A stretch of 64,000 nt of DNA from Siphonodentalium dalli. Lineage: Eukaryota > Mollusca > Scaphopoda > Gadilida > Siphonodentaliidae. Shown one piece after another: positions 47,220-58,479 of the stretch. A program made the translations under genes and the position numbers. Where the stretch lies: NCBI GenBank assembly GCA_032622095.1, contig CP136065.1:115115195-115179194 (forward strand), given 5' to 3'. Below the pieces are notes generated by a model. It did not search any database and was not told the DNA's origin. It was given only the letters and a program-made list of their open reading frames with translations. Positions within the stretch are counted from its first letter, which is position 1. Each line of letters starts with the position of its first letter.

Positions 47220-47367
47220 TTCTAGATATATGAAAATGTGCTACAGGTGAATAACGTTTGCTCGACTTTTCTCAAATAAGAAAACTATTCTTAAAAATAA
47301 GAAAATAAATTTCAAAATAAGAACTATTTTCTTACCTAGAAAATCTTCTCTTTTTTTTTTGGCAGTG

Positions 47368-48877
47368 GCATGGTGTTAATATTTTAGGAACAAATGACAT
47401 GAATTATAGATATGACAATACATATAGGTCATGATACACGAGTGATAATAGTTTCTCGGACATTACGCTTTTATTTCTTCGTCCCGGGAATAACATAGGA
47501 TGTTGGGCTGTTAAATATGCATGTCATGTCGCCGATAAACAAACCGTAATGCTCTCCAAAATCATGTTATTGTTACACTAATCACGTCGAGCAGCAGGGT
47601 AGACTGCATAATCTCCGCCGTCATCGTTCATCGCTGTTTCGATGAAAATTAAATCGAGTGTATGATATTTTAGTATGTCATACACATTTTCTCTGAAACC
47701 ATGCAGGAGAGGGGTCGCGAATAACTGTCAGAATTCATGCGTGGTATATATATACGGTGCATGGGTGGGTGCCACTGGGTTACTGCATGTGGTTCCGAGC
47801 CGCTATCGCAGATTTTTACAATGTGTTTCTTCCAAATTCACGTTTAAAGGCGAATTATGATCCAATATTGCAATAGTTGTCCTTTTATAACACGATATCA
47901 TGCGGTGGGTCCGGCTTCTGATGAGGAAAAAATGCACTGAAAAAGGGTAATTCCATCAGTTGCCGCAGGTTTTCATTGTAGTAGTTTACCATCAATTACC
48001 CATGTGTAGTGATGCCAATGCCAGCTCATTAAATTCTTCTCGTATTTACAGATATGCAGATCAACTGTATTATTGTATGATGTTCAGCCTTGGGTGGAAA
48101 TAATTATAGTTATGTCATTTCTGGGACCTACTCATATAATAACAAGCTCAGGAAATGAACAAAGCTTGCTCGTTATTACATAACAAGCACTTATCTTTGT
48201 ATTGTGTGGATAAAAACTTTTGATTTCTGGACTCCCGTTTCTGCCATTGCAAATAATACATGTATTATGTCGGTGTGTTCTTCAATATCCTACTTGTTAT
48301 TTGTTATTGGAACAGACAGCAGATGGAAAATTATATAATTAAAACTGAGATTGGGCGACCATTTCATCATCTGGCCAGGGCTAGTCACCACATTAGAGAA
48401 CGCCCTGATATACTTGGTTCGGGTAACCTGTGGATATAGATTCGGAACCTTTTTTCGACAAGAATAATTAGCGAGTTCTGAGTGATTTTCTGAGATTTAT
48501 GGTGCCTTTCATCAAGCTTACATTATTGGTATTCCTTCCGCATGATTATTTAATATAGTTCATGGACTGGTAGGACCCCTCGTGTATCCCCACCCCCACT
48601 ACTCAACTTCTTTGCTTTGGTATTTTCATGTTCCCTAATGTGTGCCCCGCGTGTAGCAGAACTGATAATAACTTGTGAAATATATATGCAATTAGAAACA
48701 ATTCAAAGCATTTATAGGCATATTTTCTATATCTTCAGTGCTGAATAATTCTCCGACCCTGAACACTACAAACGTAGTCAGTAGGTAATGCTTTATCCTC
48801 AGCCATTATACACAAGAAAACTAAGATGCATGCATCAGGTCGGCCGTGAACTATCTACCATAGAATTGTTGTAGCTA
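47368..48877. other. No gene recognised
   Basis: Unique-looking AT-rich sequence with no convincing exon, RNA gene or element boundary. Confidence 0.4.
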
Positions 48878-49260
48878 TCGATTATACATTTTGAAACACC
48901 TGTCTGTATGTATGTATGTATGTGTGTATGCGTGAATGCATGTGTGTATGTGTTATAGACTCTAACACTGCTCGCATTTGGTATTTAACGTGTTAACTTG
49001 ACCTCGCTCATAGGCATGTTTCTGGACCTTGACCGATCCGACTAAAAATTTGTGTGTAGGACTACTTCGATCCCGGGAGCAATATGGACGGGTCCAATTT
49101 CACGTGGGACCATGTTCTCGAACGTGCTGATATAGGCATGTTTCTGGACCAATTGAACAATAGTTTGGCCAGACGCTGTATATACTGGGTACTGTCCAGA
49201 TGGAGGCGATCAAAAAAAAAATCCCTAACTAGCCCGAACGAAGTCGAGTACATCAGCTAG
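48878..49260 (+). mobile_element. Helitron-like element (copy 5)
   Basis: Likely 5' end A|TCGATTATACATTTTG followed by a TGTA/TGTG microsatellite; 3' end CCCGAACGAAGTCGAG, TACATCAG, CTAG|T. It joins directly to the next Helitron-like element at 49261. Confidence 0.6.
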
Positions 49261-49762
49261 TTTAATATATATTTTGGACATTTGTCTGTCTGTTTGTCTG
49301 TTAGCTATGGCCGGGAAAACTGCCGGACAGATTTGACGAAATTTGATACCTAGGGGAAATTATTTCCAGGGAGTATTTTGGACGGGTCAAATCTTGATCC
49401 CGACCTGACTTTGACATTCAAAAAGATCAATTCAAGGTCAAATCTGGTAAAACGGAAGTATTTCAACGAAATTTGATACCTACTGTTACTTTTGTCCCAG
49501 GAGTGTTTCGGGTGGGTCAAATCATGACCCTGACCTGATCTTGACATTCAAAATTGTCAATTCAAGGTCAAATCGGGTATAAAGCCGGGCGGATTTCGAC
49601 GGGTACTTTTGTCGTGACTTTTGTCCGGGGAGTGTTTTGGACGGGTCAAATCGTGACCCCGACATGACCGTCACCTTTAAAATAGTCAATTCAAGGTTAA
49701 ATCGCGCATTTCTCCGAAAATCAGAGGGGAACATCCCGGACGAAGTGGGGTCCACGAGCTAC
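49261..49762 (+). mobile_element. Helitron-like element (copy 6), head-to-tail with copy 5
   Basis: Starts TTTAATATATATTTTGGACA (TC mutated to TT) and ends CCCGGACGAAGTGGGG, TCCACGAG, CTAC|T (CTAG mutated). It shares TGTTAGCTATGGCCGGGAAA and GGACGGGTCAAATCGTGACC with the copies at 10972 and 18921. It is non-coding; the antisense frames of the FDLELTILKVK type are repeats of AAGGTCAA segments. Confidence 0.65.
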
Positions 49763-52700
49763 TATTATATATTTCTAGATTTAGTTACAAACTAAATACC
49801 TGTATATTGTACAAAGAAATGTTTGACAAATATATCTGTATCAATATTACCATACGGGTCATTAAAATAGATACGACGAAACAAATTTTGAAGGGTGCAT
49901 GTATCAGGTAAATTTTTATATTTCAAATGATGACAGGAATGCAGAAAGTTGAAGTACCTACGTAATACTGGCTATCCGCATGCAGAGATATACATGTATA
50001 TAAAAACCAGATGAGGGATATGTCTGTACAGTTGCTAAACAATTCAGTCATGCAAAAGAGGATCAAAGAGTAAGATACCAAATTGCTGCCTGTGGTAATG
50101 TTTTTTAACGAAATTCGGGAAAATTAGATTACTCTCACCCTGGTTATCCAGAAGATAATTGTGGAATCTGATGACGATCGGACAAGGGTGTCGTCTGTAG
50201 GATCAACCAAATTATTTAGCCATAAAAATAGTAAAATTGAAGATCACCGCTGGCAGTGATGTCTTCACAAGGACAGTTTGAGAACAAAATATGGCTCACA
50301 TCTAGCGGTGACCCAAAATATCCACATAAGAAAAAGTTCTCCAATAAAAGCTGGCTGCAGGGTGCGCCAATTGATTCAAATTCGAAATTTAGCAGGGTGT
50401 ACTGCTTGTGGCCATGTTTTCCCCGCAAATTTGATAGACTGATGGACAAAACCACTGAATCCGTTGAATCAATATACATGTATACATGTATTAATTTATA
50501 TGCATTGTTATACACAGTACTGGTATATAAAGGTACTGAAAATAACTATATTACTAGTATACACAAAATAAACCATATATCATGGCTATGGGTTCTAATA
50601 TCCGAACATGACAGCTGAGAACTTGGTGTGAATTAAAGAGTGGTGGTTTCTCAAGCATATCTAACCCTCCACGTTAGAAACATGTCATTAAATGTCATAA
50701 GTATAATCTAGCTTGAGGACAGAAGTGATCCATAAAACCCCCCTTAATTCAACCAGGTCCTCGCGCGATGTATGATCGATCACATGATGATCTAGGGGGA
50801 TTAGAATTGATGTATAAAAACAGCACTGCATGTAAATATAAAATAAAATAGTGCTACATCTTATTACAGATTATTGCCATATATAATCAGTGATTATACA
50901 GACAGTCTGACAAAATAAAGTTTCAGTGACACTCTATCCGAAGAGGGGAATAATTTCATCTGTTACAGTCAATGGAGCAATTATGAATCTGGAAAGGTGA
51001 AATTTCTAAGTAATACTAGATATCGACATGACGCGATAAAATATAACGTAAATGCAATATGGCCGCTGGCGACCATTTTTTCCTATGAAATTAAAAAAAT
51101 ATTTGATAGCTCTCATCTGATAGATCAATATCAAGATAAATATGAAGTTTGGTGATGATCGGATGAGTGAAGTGGACTGTGGTCTGTGCTAAACGGTTTA
51201 GTAATGCTTAAAAAGATTCTTACCTTAATATTTTTATGTTCACTTTATAAACTTCACTGAGTCATCTTTGTCATGTATTGAGTTTGATATCTTTTGTTAA
51301 CAGTTTATAAATCATGTATGTCTCATGTTTGTTATTTTAATTTATGTGTTTATTATCATTAAATAAAGTTGCATTCCTTAAAAAGATTCTTACCTCAATG
51401 TTTTTATGTTCACTTTATAAACTCCACTGAGTCATCTTTGTCATGTATTGAATTTGATATCTTTTGTTAACAGCTTATAAATTATGTATGTCTCGTGTTC
51501 GTTATTATATTATATACACTTTATAGTGTGTTTTCAGAACGAAAAAAAATTGAATAAAATCAACAAATTTGTAAATTTAAAAACAATTCAAACGTTGTTG
51601 TATTCCATGTCCCAGCCCGGACATATACACCAAATTTCAATAATATTCATTGAGAAACAACGGACCAAACGTTATATAACACCCGTATACATCTTTTATT
51701 CCAAATCGGACTCGGGTACATGTTATAGTAGGTACCGAATTGACACACGTCGACTGGGCGAGTTGGCCATGGGGCGATTAGGCCGATTCCGGCACATTCT
51801 ATAATTTACCGTATGTATCCGTTTACGCGTAGTTTACTTTAGAAAGTTCCGCAATTAATACCGTAAATAGAGCGACCTTATTTGACAGAGAATGCCTCTG
51901 TTATTGATTATCAAGTTGCTGTACATTAAAAACGACAAATTCACATGCTCGTTCAAGCGCAGTAGTCTATTTTCCCCATGTTAAAGGACATCCACAAATA
52001 CTAAATAACGCTAACCTACTGCCGAATGTTTGACACGACAACTGTTAACATATTTGGGCTGAATTCATCTGACGCGGTATTATTCCTCAAAATAAACAAC
52101 AAAACCATCGTTACTTGGAAATGTAGTTTGGGCTAACATTTACATAAATCCTCCAGATCAATTATCCGACACACACGTCAGATGAAAAAGTCACATGAAG
52201 TAACCGGCCAAATTGGCCGAAATGAAATATGAGAAATGCTCATGTATGTATCCTTATTATCTAGGTTCCCTATAGCAATATATTCTCTCTTACTATCTTC
52301 ATTACTATCCTATAGTTATATTTGTGTTTGCACCAATTATTAAGACTATACAGCAATTCTATAATCCCTCTCAAAATTGTATGATCTCTTTTTTAAATTT
52401 GTTACTTAACACATTAGCAAGGACATATTTTTTACAAGAATACTAATGCTCAAGAACATTTTATACCGTACCTTTAATTGATTTCCTGGAACATGCATGG
52501 TATGGTGAATTTAGGGGTTTGTATATATTTTTCCGGAATGAGGGTCCTATACATGATACGGAAAAATTATGGGGAGGTTGTAATTTCCAGAACAAGGCTA
52601 CCACGTGATATAGGAAATTTCTCAGCGGTCCGGTGGAAATATCACAGATTTCAAGTAAGACGGTCTCGTATCGTGCATATATGGAAAGGACATTAAAAAT

Positions 52701-53314
52701 ATAGGGTCAGGAATAGTTGTGATTTTCTGGTTGCCGACCGAGACACCGACACACCCTGCCTATGCACAATGCATGCTCGGAGTGAAACATGCAGACGCCC
52801 TTGGAATTACCAGGATCTGTACTGACAATTTAAAGCGTTACTCTGATCACCGGTAGTCGTAAGGGATATACTCGAGTATAATTTTGTCGTTTTGTTTTCT
52901 AACTAATTAAGACGACGTTGTTGATTTCAGGAGAAGGTCCATGTGTTCTTTGCTATATATGCCTATATACCATGCAGTCATATGCAGAAAAGCAACCACA
53001 TGTGTATATGTGTGGGGTATATCATTGATTTGATCGATCGTCAGATCACATTATTTGTTCAAAGACGTATTATGTCGATTGGTGTGATGGTGAAGCTGAC
53101 AACATTGATATTGCGATGTCCTTAGCTAATATACCTCATATATAGGTTTTCGCGTCTAAAGATATTGATCGACAGTGATGATGTATGGCGCCATATACTA
53201 ATTAGCACACTGGACAGTAAACGGAGTACTTGGAAGACAATTATGAGCAGACCTATTCTGTTTATCAATTAATACCAGTTTGAGTTACTCGTGTCCAATT
53301 TATTTTCAATGTTG
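49763..53314. other. No gene recognised; 170-bp tandem duplication at 51207-51505
   Basis: CTTAAAAAGATTCTTACCT starts at 51207 and at 51377 and the next 125 bp match; AATAAA at 51362 lies between the copies, so this may be an old 3' UTR or retroelement tail. Around 50222-50350 and 51061-51180 there are relatives of the CCATCTTGG array units (in reverse at the first site). Frames there follow the repeats. Confidence 0.45.
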
Positions 53315-53788
53315 CCGTACGCAATCCGATCAGACAGTCCTCATATCACCAAGTTACAACAACAACAACAACAACAGCACCAACAACATTTCTTCAAAAT
53401 ACGCTTTAGTTATCAGAACCGATTAATTACAACAAAATGATGCTGACCACTGTCAACTATATATATGGTACAAAATTTCCCAAAACGTGTTATGTATGAA
53501 AATGTTGTTCAACGAAAAAAGGTCGCATTATCAATTGATTATCACGAAATTTTGCCGTATTACCACTTGAGTTTAGAATTATCCATCTCCATCCGCAATT
53601 TGGTCGGTTTGACGAATATTAGCCAGGCGAAACAAAGTACACATCTCGAGAAATAACAGATTTCAAAAATCGATATCTTATCACTCTGAGCTTTGATGAG
53701 TGGGTTCCTCGACTCGTATCAAATATTTTGTTTATCCCTGAAGCCAAAGAAATAGTAATTTATGGGTGTTTAATCCGATAATGCATCT
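53315..53788 (+). mobile_element. Family A MITE copy 10
   Basis: Left end decayed (GTACGCAATCCGATCAGACA), right end GATAATGCATCT before TTAA (53789-53792). Asymmetric subtype with a long CAACAACAACAAC tract at 53357. Confidence 0.75.
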
Positions 53789-54214
53789 TTAACGGTTTGT
53801 AACTTTGTTCCATGGCCCATATCAGTCAGCACGAAACACGATTACGCGCTGAAATATATTATATCCGGTGCGATGTTCGATACATAGCTCCATATAATAT
53901 GTTGCGGTGAATTCCTATCACAATGCCGAGGTTGTTGGGTCGTGGATACGATCATGGCAGTCAGAGCTAGACGAGGTTGGCACGGGTTAAAACCCCTCAC
54001 ATCGGCGAAAATGCTTGGTCTGAGTTGAGAGACATCTCAATGTTCCATTCCAATCGACACATGGCCATTCTGTTCACACTCACTGAATTAAGCACATTTG
54101 AAGCAATGGACACTTACACTGTGTCCGAGCCTCTATAATTGCTAAAAGGTCGCCGGTGTTATATTTTGCGGTATTTTACTCGCCGTTTCCGCTCCCTTAT
54201 ATCCAGGAGAATAG

Positions 54215-56129
54215 CGTAAATTGTTGCATGCGCAAACCGACCATGTGAGCCATGTGTTCCCGTTTGTTTGGAGTTCGCAGAACCATGTCCCAGCACGAGC
54301 CAAACTCGGCCTTATGGTACCGCTTTTCAAAGGAGGCAATAAATCCAAAAAACAATTCGATAATTATCGTGCTATTACATTGCTCCCTGTTCTATATAAA
54401 ATTTTAGAAAAAATTATTTTGAACCGTCTTGAAACCTTTTCAACAGATCTCATCAAAGTACATCCACTACAGCATGGATTTCAAAAAGGTGTTAGCTGCC
54501 TCACGTCGTCCTTCATAATTCATGAAAGTATCGCCTTCACGGCCGAAAATCACAGCCCACTGTTTGCTTGTTTTTTAGATGTCCGTAAAGCATTTGACAC
54601 AGTTTGGATTCACGGTCTCCTGCTCAAACTCTATCAACGTGGATTCACTGGTAAAATATGGCATATTATCAGTTCTTTGTTAAGTGGAATAAAATGCTCT
54701 GTTCAATTCAATGGTTCGATTTCGCGATACGTCGATATACAACAGGGAACGCGTCAAGGAAGTATACTCTCCCCCTTATTTTACATGATCTTCATCGATG
54801 AGCTAATTTTCCAACTTGAAAACAGTCACCATGGTCTGCGAGTGGGCTCTGTGTGTTGCGCATCTCCAACCCAAGCCGATGATATGACTCTCTTGTCTCT
54901 AACCTATGCAGTTCATACAGTCAGAAATGGAGATTCAAATACAACCAGGATAAATGCAAAGTAGTCATCTTTAATGAACCATCTTCCTTACAAAAATCCC
55001 GAGAAACAGTTGTATGGATTATAAATAATGAACACGTGTCGGAATCAGATCAGGTCACACACCTTGGAATCCCATTACAAAACATTAACATGGGCAACCA
55101 TCTAACTGATCACATATGCCACAAAATACGCTCTACGTATCTCATGTTAAGTAACGCTGGTATGTATGGCGGTGGCATAACGCCCCTCAGTTCAAATACT
55201 TTGTACAACACTGTAGTTTTACCCAAAGGCCTATATGGGTCTGAATTCCTTTGCGGCATATCTTTGACAAATGAAAACTCACTGGAAAAAGTTCACAGAT
55301 TTTGCTTAAAACAAATTCAAGGACTCCCTTATAGGGCGCGCACAGATGTGGTACAAGGCTTGCTAGGACTATCCTCTCTATCAGCAGTTATTGACAAGAG
55401 AAAACTTAGTCTGCTTGGATGTCTTTCAGGACGGCACATGAAAAGACATCGAAGACGATTTTCATGTTCCGTCTTAAGAGTCACATTCAACAACCTAATT
55501 GTAATGCATCGTTTATTTCAGAAATCATGAGAATTCTTGACAACTATAACCTCACACCCTATCTAACATCATTTCTAGAAGAAGGACACTTCCCATCCAA
55601 GGAGACATGGAAATCCCTCATAGTAACAAAAATCAAACAATCAAACGAACAGTCATGGCAGACAAGATTACGAAATGAACATTCCTTAGTCCCATTCGCA
55701 AATAATCATAGTTCACTGTCAATTTCACCTCTTTGGCTAGCATGTAGAAGCTATCCTCAACATAAGCTTGAATTTCTAGAAATAGCCAAAATCCTGGCCC
55801 GGGCCTTGTCCCCAGTACACGGGAAGTGTCGGATATGTCATAAACTTTTTGAAAACGAATTCGAGCATGCAATTCTCTTGTGTCCGGCCTTAGCCGAAAC
55901 AAGAATTGAAATATGGTTCAACGTCATGGAGGATTTCGGTATACCAAGTTTCTTATATATTGACAACTTGAACCCCATAGATCAGTTGATGATATTTCTT
56001 GCATGTATCCCGCCATCCATTCGCGACTTCGTAAATGATATTAAGCAATTCGCCTTGTTTCTTGCTCGCAATGCATTCAAGCTGTGGAACATATATTCGG
56101 ATCTGATGCGGCTAGAATCTGTGGACTAA
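54215..56129 (+). pseudogene. Decayed LINE ORF2: reverse transcriptase and C-terminal zinc knuckle
   Basis: Three overlapping frames together make one non-LTR retrotransposon polyprotein. Frame 1 (54221-54964) has RT motifs: LFKGGNKSKKQFDNYRAITL (about residues 35-54), catalytic LDVRKAFDTVW (D120 region), QGTRQGSILSPLFY (175-188) and QADDMTLLS (218-226) with the catalytic DD pair. The frame shifts at about 54920; frame 2 (55036-55530) continues with the thumb/connection region (THLGIPLQN, LYGSEFLCG). It shifts again at about 55420; frame 3 (to 56129) ends with a CRIC-x9-H-x4-C knuckle (C137, C140, H150, C155) typical of CR1/jockey-like ORF2 ends. The apurinic endonuclease domain is absent: a stop lies at 54212, so the copy is 5'-truncated, as expected from target-primed reverse transcription. 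It is not functional as it stands. Confidence 0.85.
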
Positions 56130-56290
56130 ATGGATCACATATAAACAGCTCACGAACCGCTCTGATCGGAGACAGAAAACAAGATATACATGAATAATAT
56201 TTGTATTTAGTCGGAGTGGCATCTAACTAAACGTGATAAAATAACTCAACAACTCTATAACGCAAATAAAGCTATATCGCAGACAACTCC
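54215..56290 (+). mobile_element. 5'-truncated LINE insertion
   Basis: The ORF2 remnant plus about 150 bp of 3' untranslated sequence, with AATAAA at about 56264-56270 (GCAAATAAAGCTATATCGCAG) marking a plausible 3' end. Target-site duplications were not identified. Confidence 0.55.
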
Positions 56291-57480
56291 GTCTTTCTCC
56301 ATCAGACAGATACTTTAGTAAATCTCCCGTATACAATAGAGGCATTTCTGTTAAAAATGTTAATTTTCTGTAAATTAAAAAATCCCCATAATCGTGGTTG
56401 AAGTTAATTATCTCGTAAAATTCATTAAACTGTTTATGTCCGTGATGAGGATTTGAGAATCTATATTAGCGAGGGTCTGAGCGCAATAGATGTCAAATCC
56501 CCTGGTCGGACATAAAAAATATTAAAATAAACATCGACACACATTGATACACTAGCTCATTAGATATGAAAATTATACAAGTATATATCCTGAATGATGG
56601 GGCATACCTTATTGCAGAGTAAATAGGGCAATTTCAATCAATATAAAAAAAAACCTTCAGAGATCAATTTAATGCATGTAAGTAGTACGGTGTACTAGTA
56701 TATCTATAAGAGATGTAAGTGTGACACACGATTGAATTATCAATTGACCATGCATGCACATACCTACTAACTGCTTCTATATTCTAAAACATTTATTTCA
56801 TGTGTCATGATGTGAACTTTTCAATTACGAGTAAACTCTTTTCGACCAATCTAAAACACACGAATCTAGCCGAATCATTTAAGTTATAATAGAACAAAAG
56901 AAACAATTGTGTCTGGATTAGGATCCACCCTATTCAAATGAAGCACTAAAATAGTGAGACAGTATGTAGAGCTCTATTTGGTTCAGATTATTTTTTGTTG
57001 TGCAAATATTGCTGAAAAAAACTGGTGGTCCGCATGTTAGGTTGAATGTGGGTTCCTTGTTACATAGTTACACGATGTTGGCGTGCTGCTTGAGTACTCA
57101 GTAAATATCTTATTACATTGCAGATATCGATTCTGCAGCCTGTTCTCACATCACCAAACAAATATCAGTGTGACAGGACAAGAGGGAACTACAACAGGGC
57201 GCATATCAATACCAAATTGCATTTCAATTAAACCCGGAGGAAACCAGCGCCATCATGCAAACATCGGCAAAGATAATGCTTAAAGGATATTTTTCAAACT
57301 TTTCAATTTGTCGGGTCTGAGAGCTTTTGTTCAATTTGTTCCGTGGCTATATGGGCGACATAGTAGTCGCGGTAAAACAATGAGCCTCGCGGGTGAAAAC
57401 GTCCTCGTAACTATATAACAAACTGGGATCTTACCCATGATAGCACCATGGAAACAGAGACGTGGCGACAGGGGGTGTCA
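56291..57480. other. No gene recognised
   Basis: Unique-looking AT-rich sequence without a convincing exon or repeat. Confidence 0.4.
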
Positions 57481-57960
57481 GATTTCGTCACAATTTTCAA
57501 CAGTTGGAAATTTCATACCTGACACGACATTAGTTGGAAATTTCACACCAACAATAGGTTGAAATTGTTTTCATAGTTTGATTTTTCAACAGTTTATTAG
57601 TGGTATGGGACATTTGTTGTTTTAGACCAACATTTGCATGTTTTTTCTACTTTTTGTCAACATTTTGGACTGAAATGGCTTTCACTTGGAAATCTTACAA
57701 CCTTAGGGGGTGTCAGGTTGGAAATAGCCAACACTCAGACAGCTTGAGGCCAGTCTAGATGCCGTGCGCATGCGATAAAAGATAAGTTGAAATAAAATAT
57801 TGTGCATTCATGATTTATTAATTTTCATTTTAAGATCTCAAAATGTGCTCACACCGGCTGAACCATGGTCGGCCCGGTGTGTCCTGGTTCCTCTCCGTGG
57901 CCAGTATATAACTGCTAATTAATTTATGAAAATCAAATCAGGGTGTGAATTTTTCTGTAA
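57480..57960 (+). repeat. Dispersed repeat, copy 2
   Basis: GTTGGAAATTTCACACCAAC, AGGTTGAAATTGTTTTCATA and GGTTCCTCTCCGTGGCCAGT match the repeat at 38750-39440 in the same order. Confidence 0.65.
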
Positions 57961-58108
57961 ATGTTAGTACTTAGCTATATAGCATATACAACTCAGGATT
58001 TTGGTTTGCATGTGGCGCTATAAGACGCATCCGTAACATCCAACCATGTATATGTGTCGAAAACCTAACCGATCTCGACAATATGATAAATCAGTATATA
58101 TACGGCAA

Positions 58109-58474
58109 AGATGCATAATCCGAATTAAAGCCCAAATATTTGATTCGAGTCGAGGAACCCACCCATCAAAGCTCGTGCAGAGTTATCAGATATCGATTTT
58201 TGAAATCTGTTATTTTTCACCACCTGGAATATTTGGCGGCCTGGCAAATATGCGACGAATGCTGACCGACATACTCTCGATACCAAATTGCGTTTAACAA
58301 AATGTTGATATATAACACTTTTGGGGTAATATTATACTATAGTTGACAGTGGTTAGGATTTTATTTTGACAATTAATCGATTCTGATGACTGTAGCGGCA
58401 ATTCAAGAAATGTTGTTGTTGCTGTTGTTGGAATCGGATGACATATGGGGACCATCGAATCGGATTGTGTACCT
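58109..58474 (-). mobile_element. Family A MITE copy 11 (inverted)
   Basis: AGATGCATAATCCGAATTAA at the left and CGGATTGTGTACCT before TTAA (58475-58478) at the right, so the asymmetric subtype in reverse orientation. Confidence 0.8.
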
Positions 58475-58479
58475 TTAAA

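Larger units (their letters stand above)
46119..47367. mobile_element. TIR element with ends CACTGCCAAAAA
   Basis: CACTGCCAAAAAGAATTTTC and its complement-like right end (CTTCTCTTTTTTTTTTGGCAGTG) border 1.25 kb of TTTCTTA/TAAGAAA-rich sequence. A fold-back element (46212-46383) is nested inside. The interior also has a 51-bp tandem duplication. No transposase frame. Related TTAAGAAA-rich sequence at 45730-45850 may be a fragment. Confidence 0.65.

Noticed and set aside
50256-50618. 120-codon plus-strand ORF
   Set aside because: It overlaps a reverse unit of the CCATCTTGG-type repeat and an antisense frame; composition is not protein-like at its 3' half.
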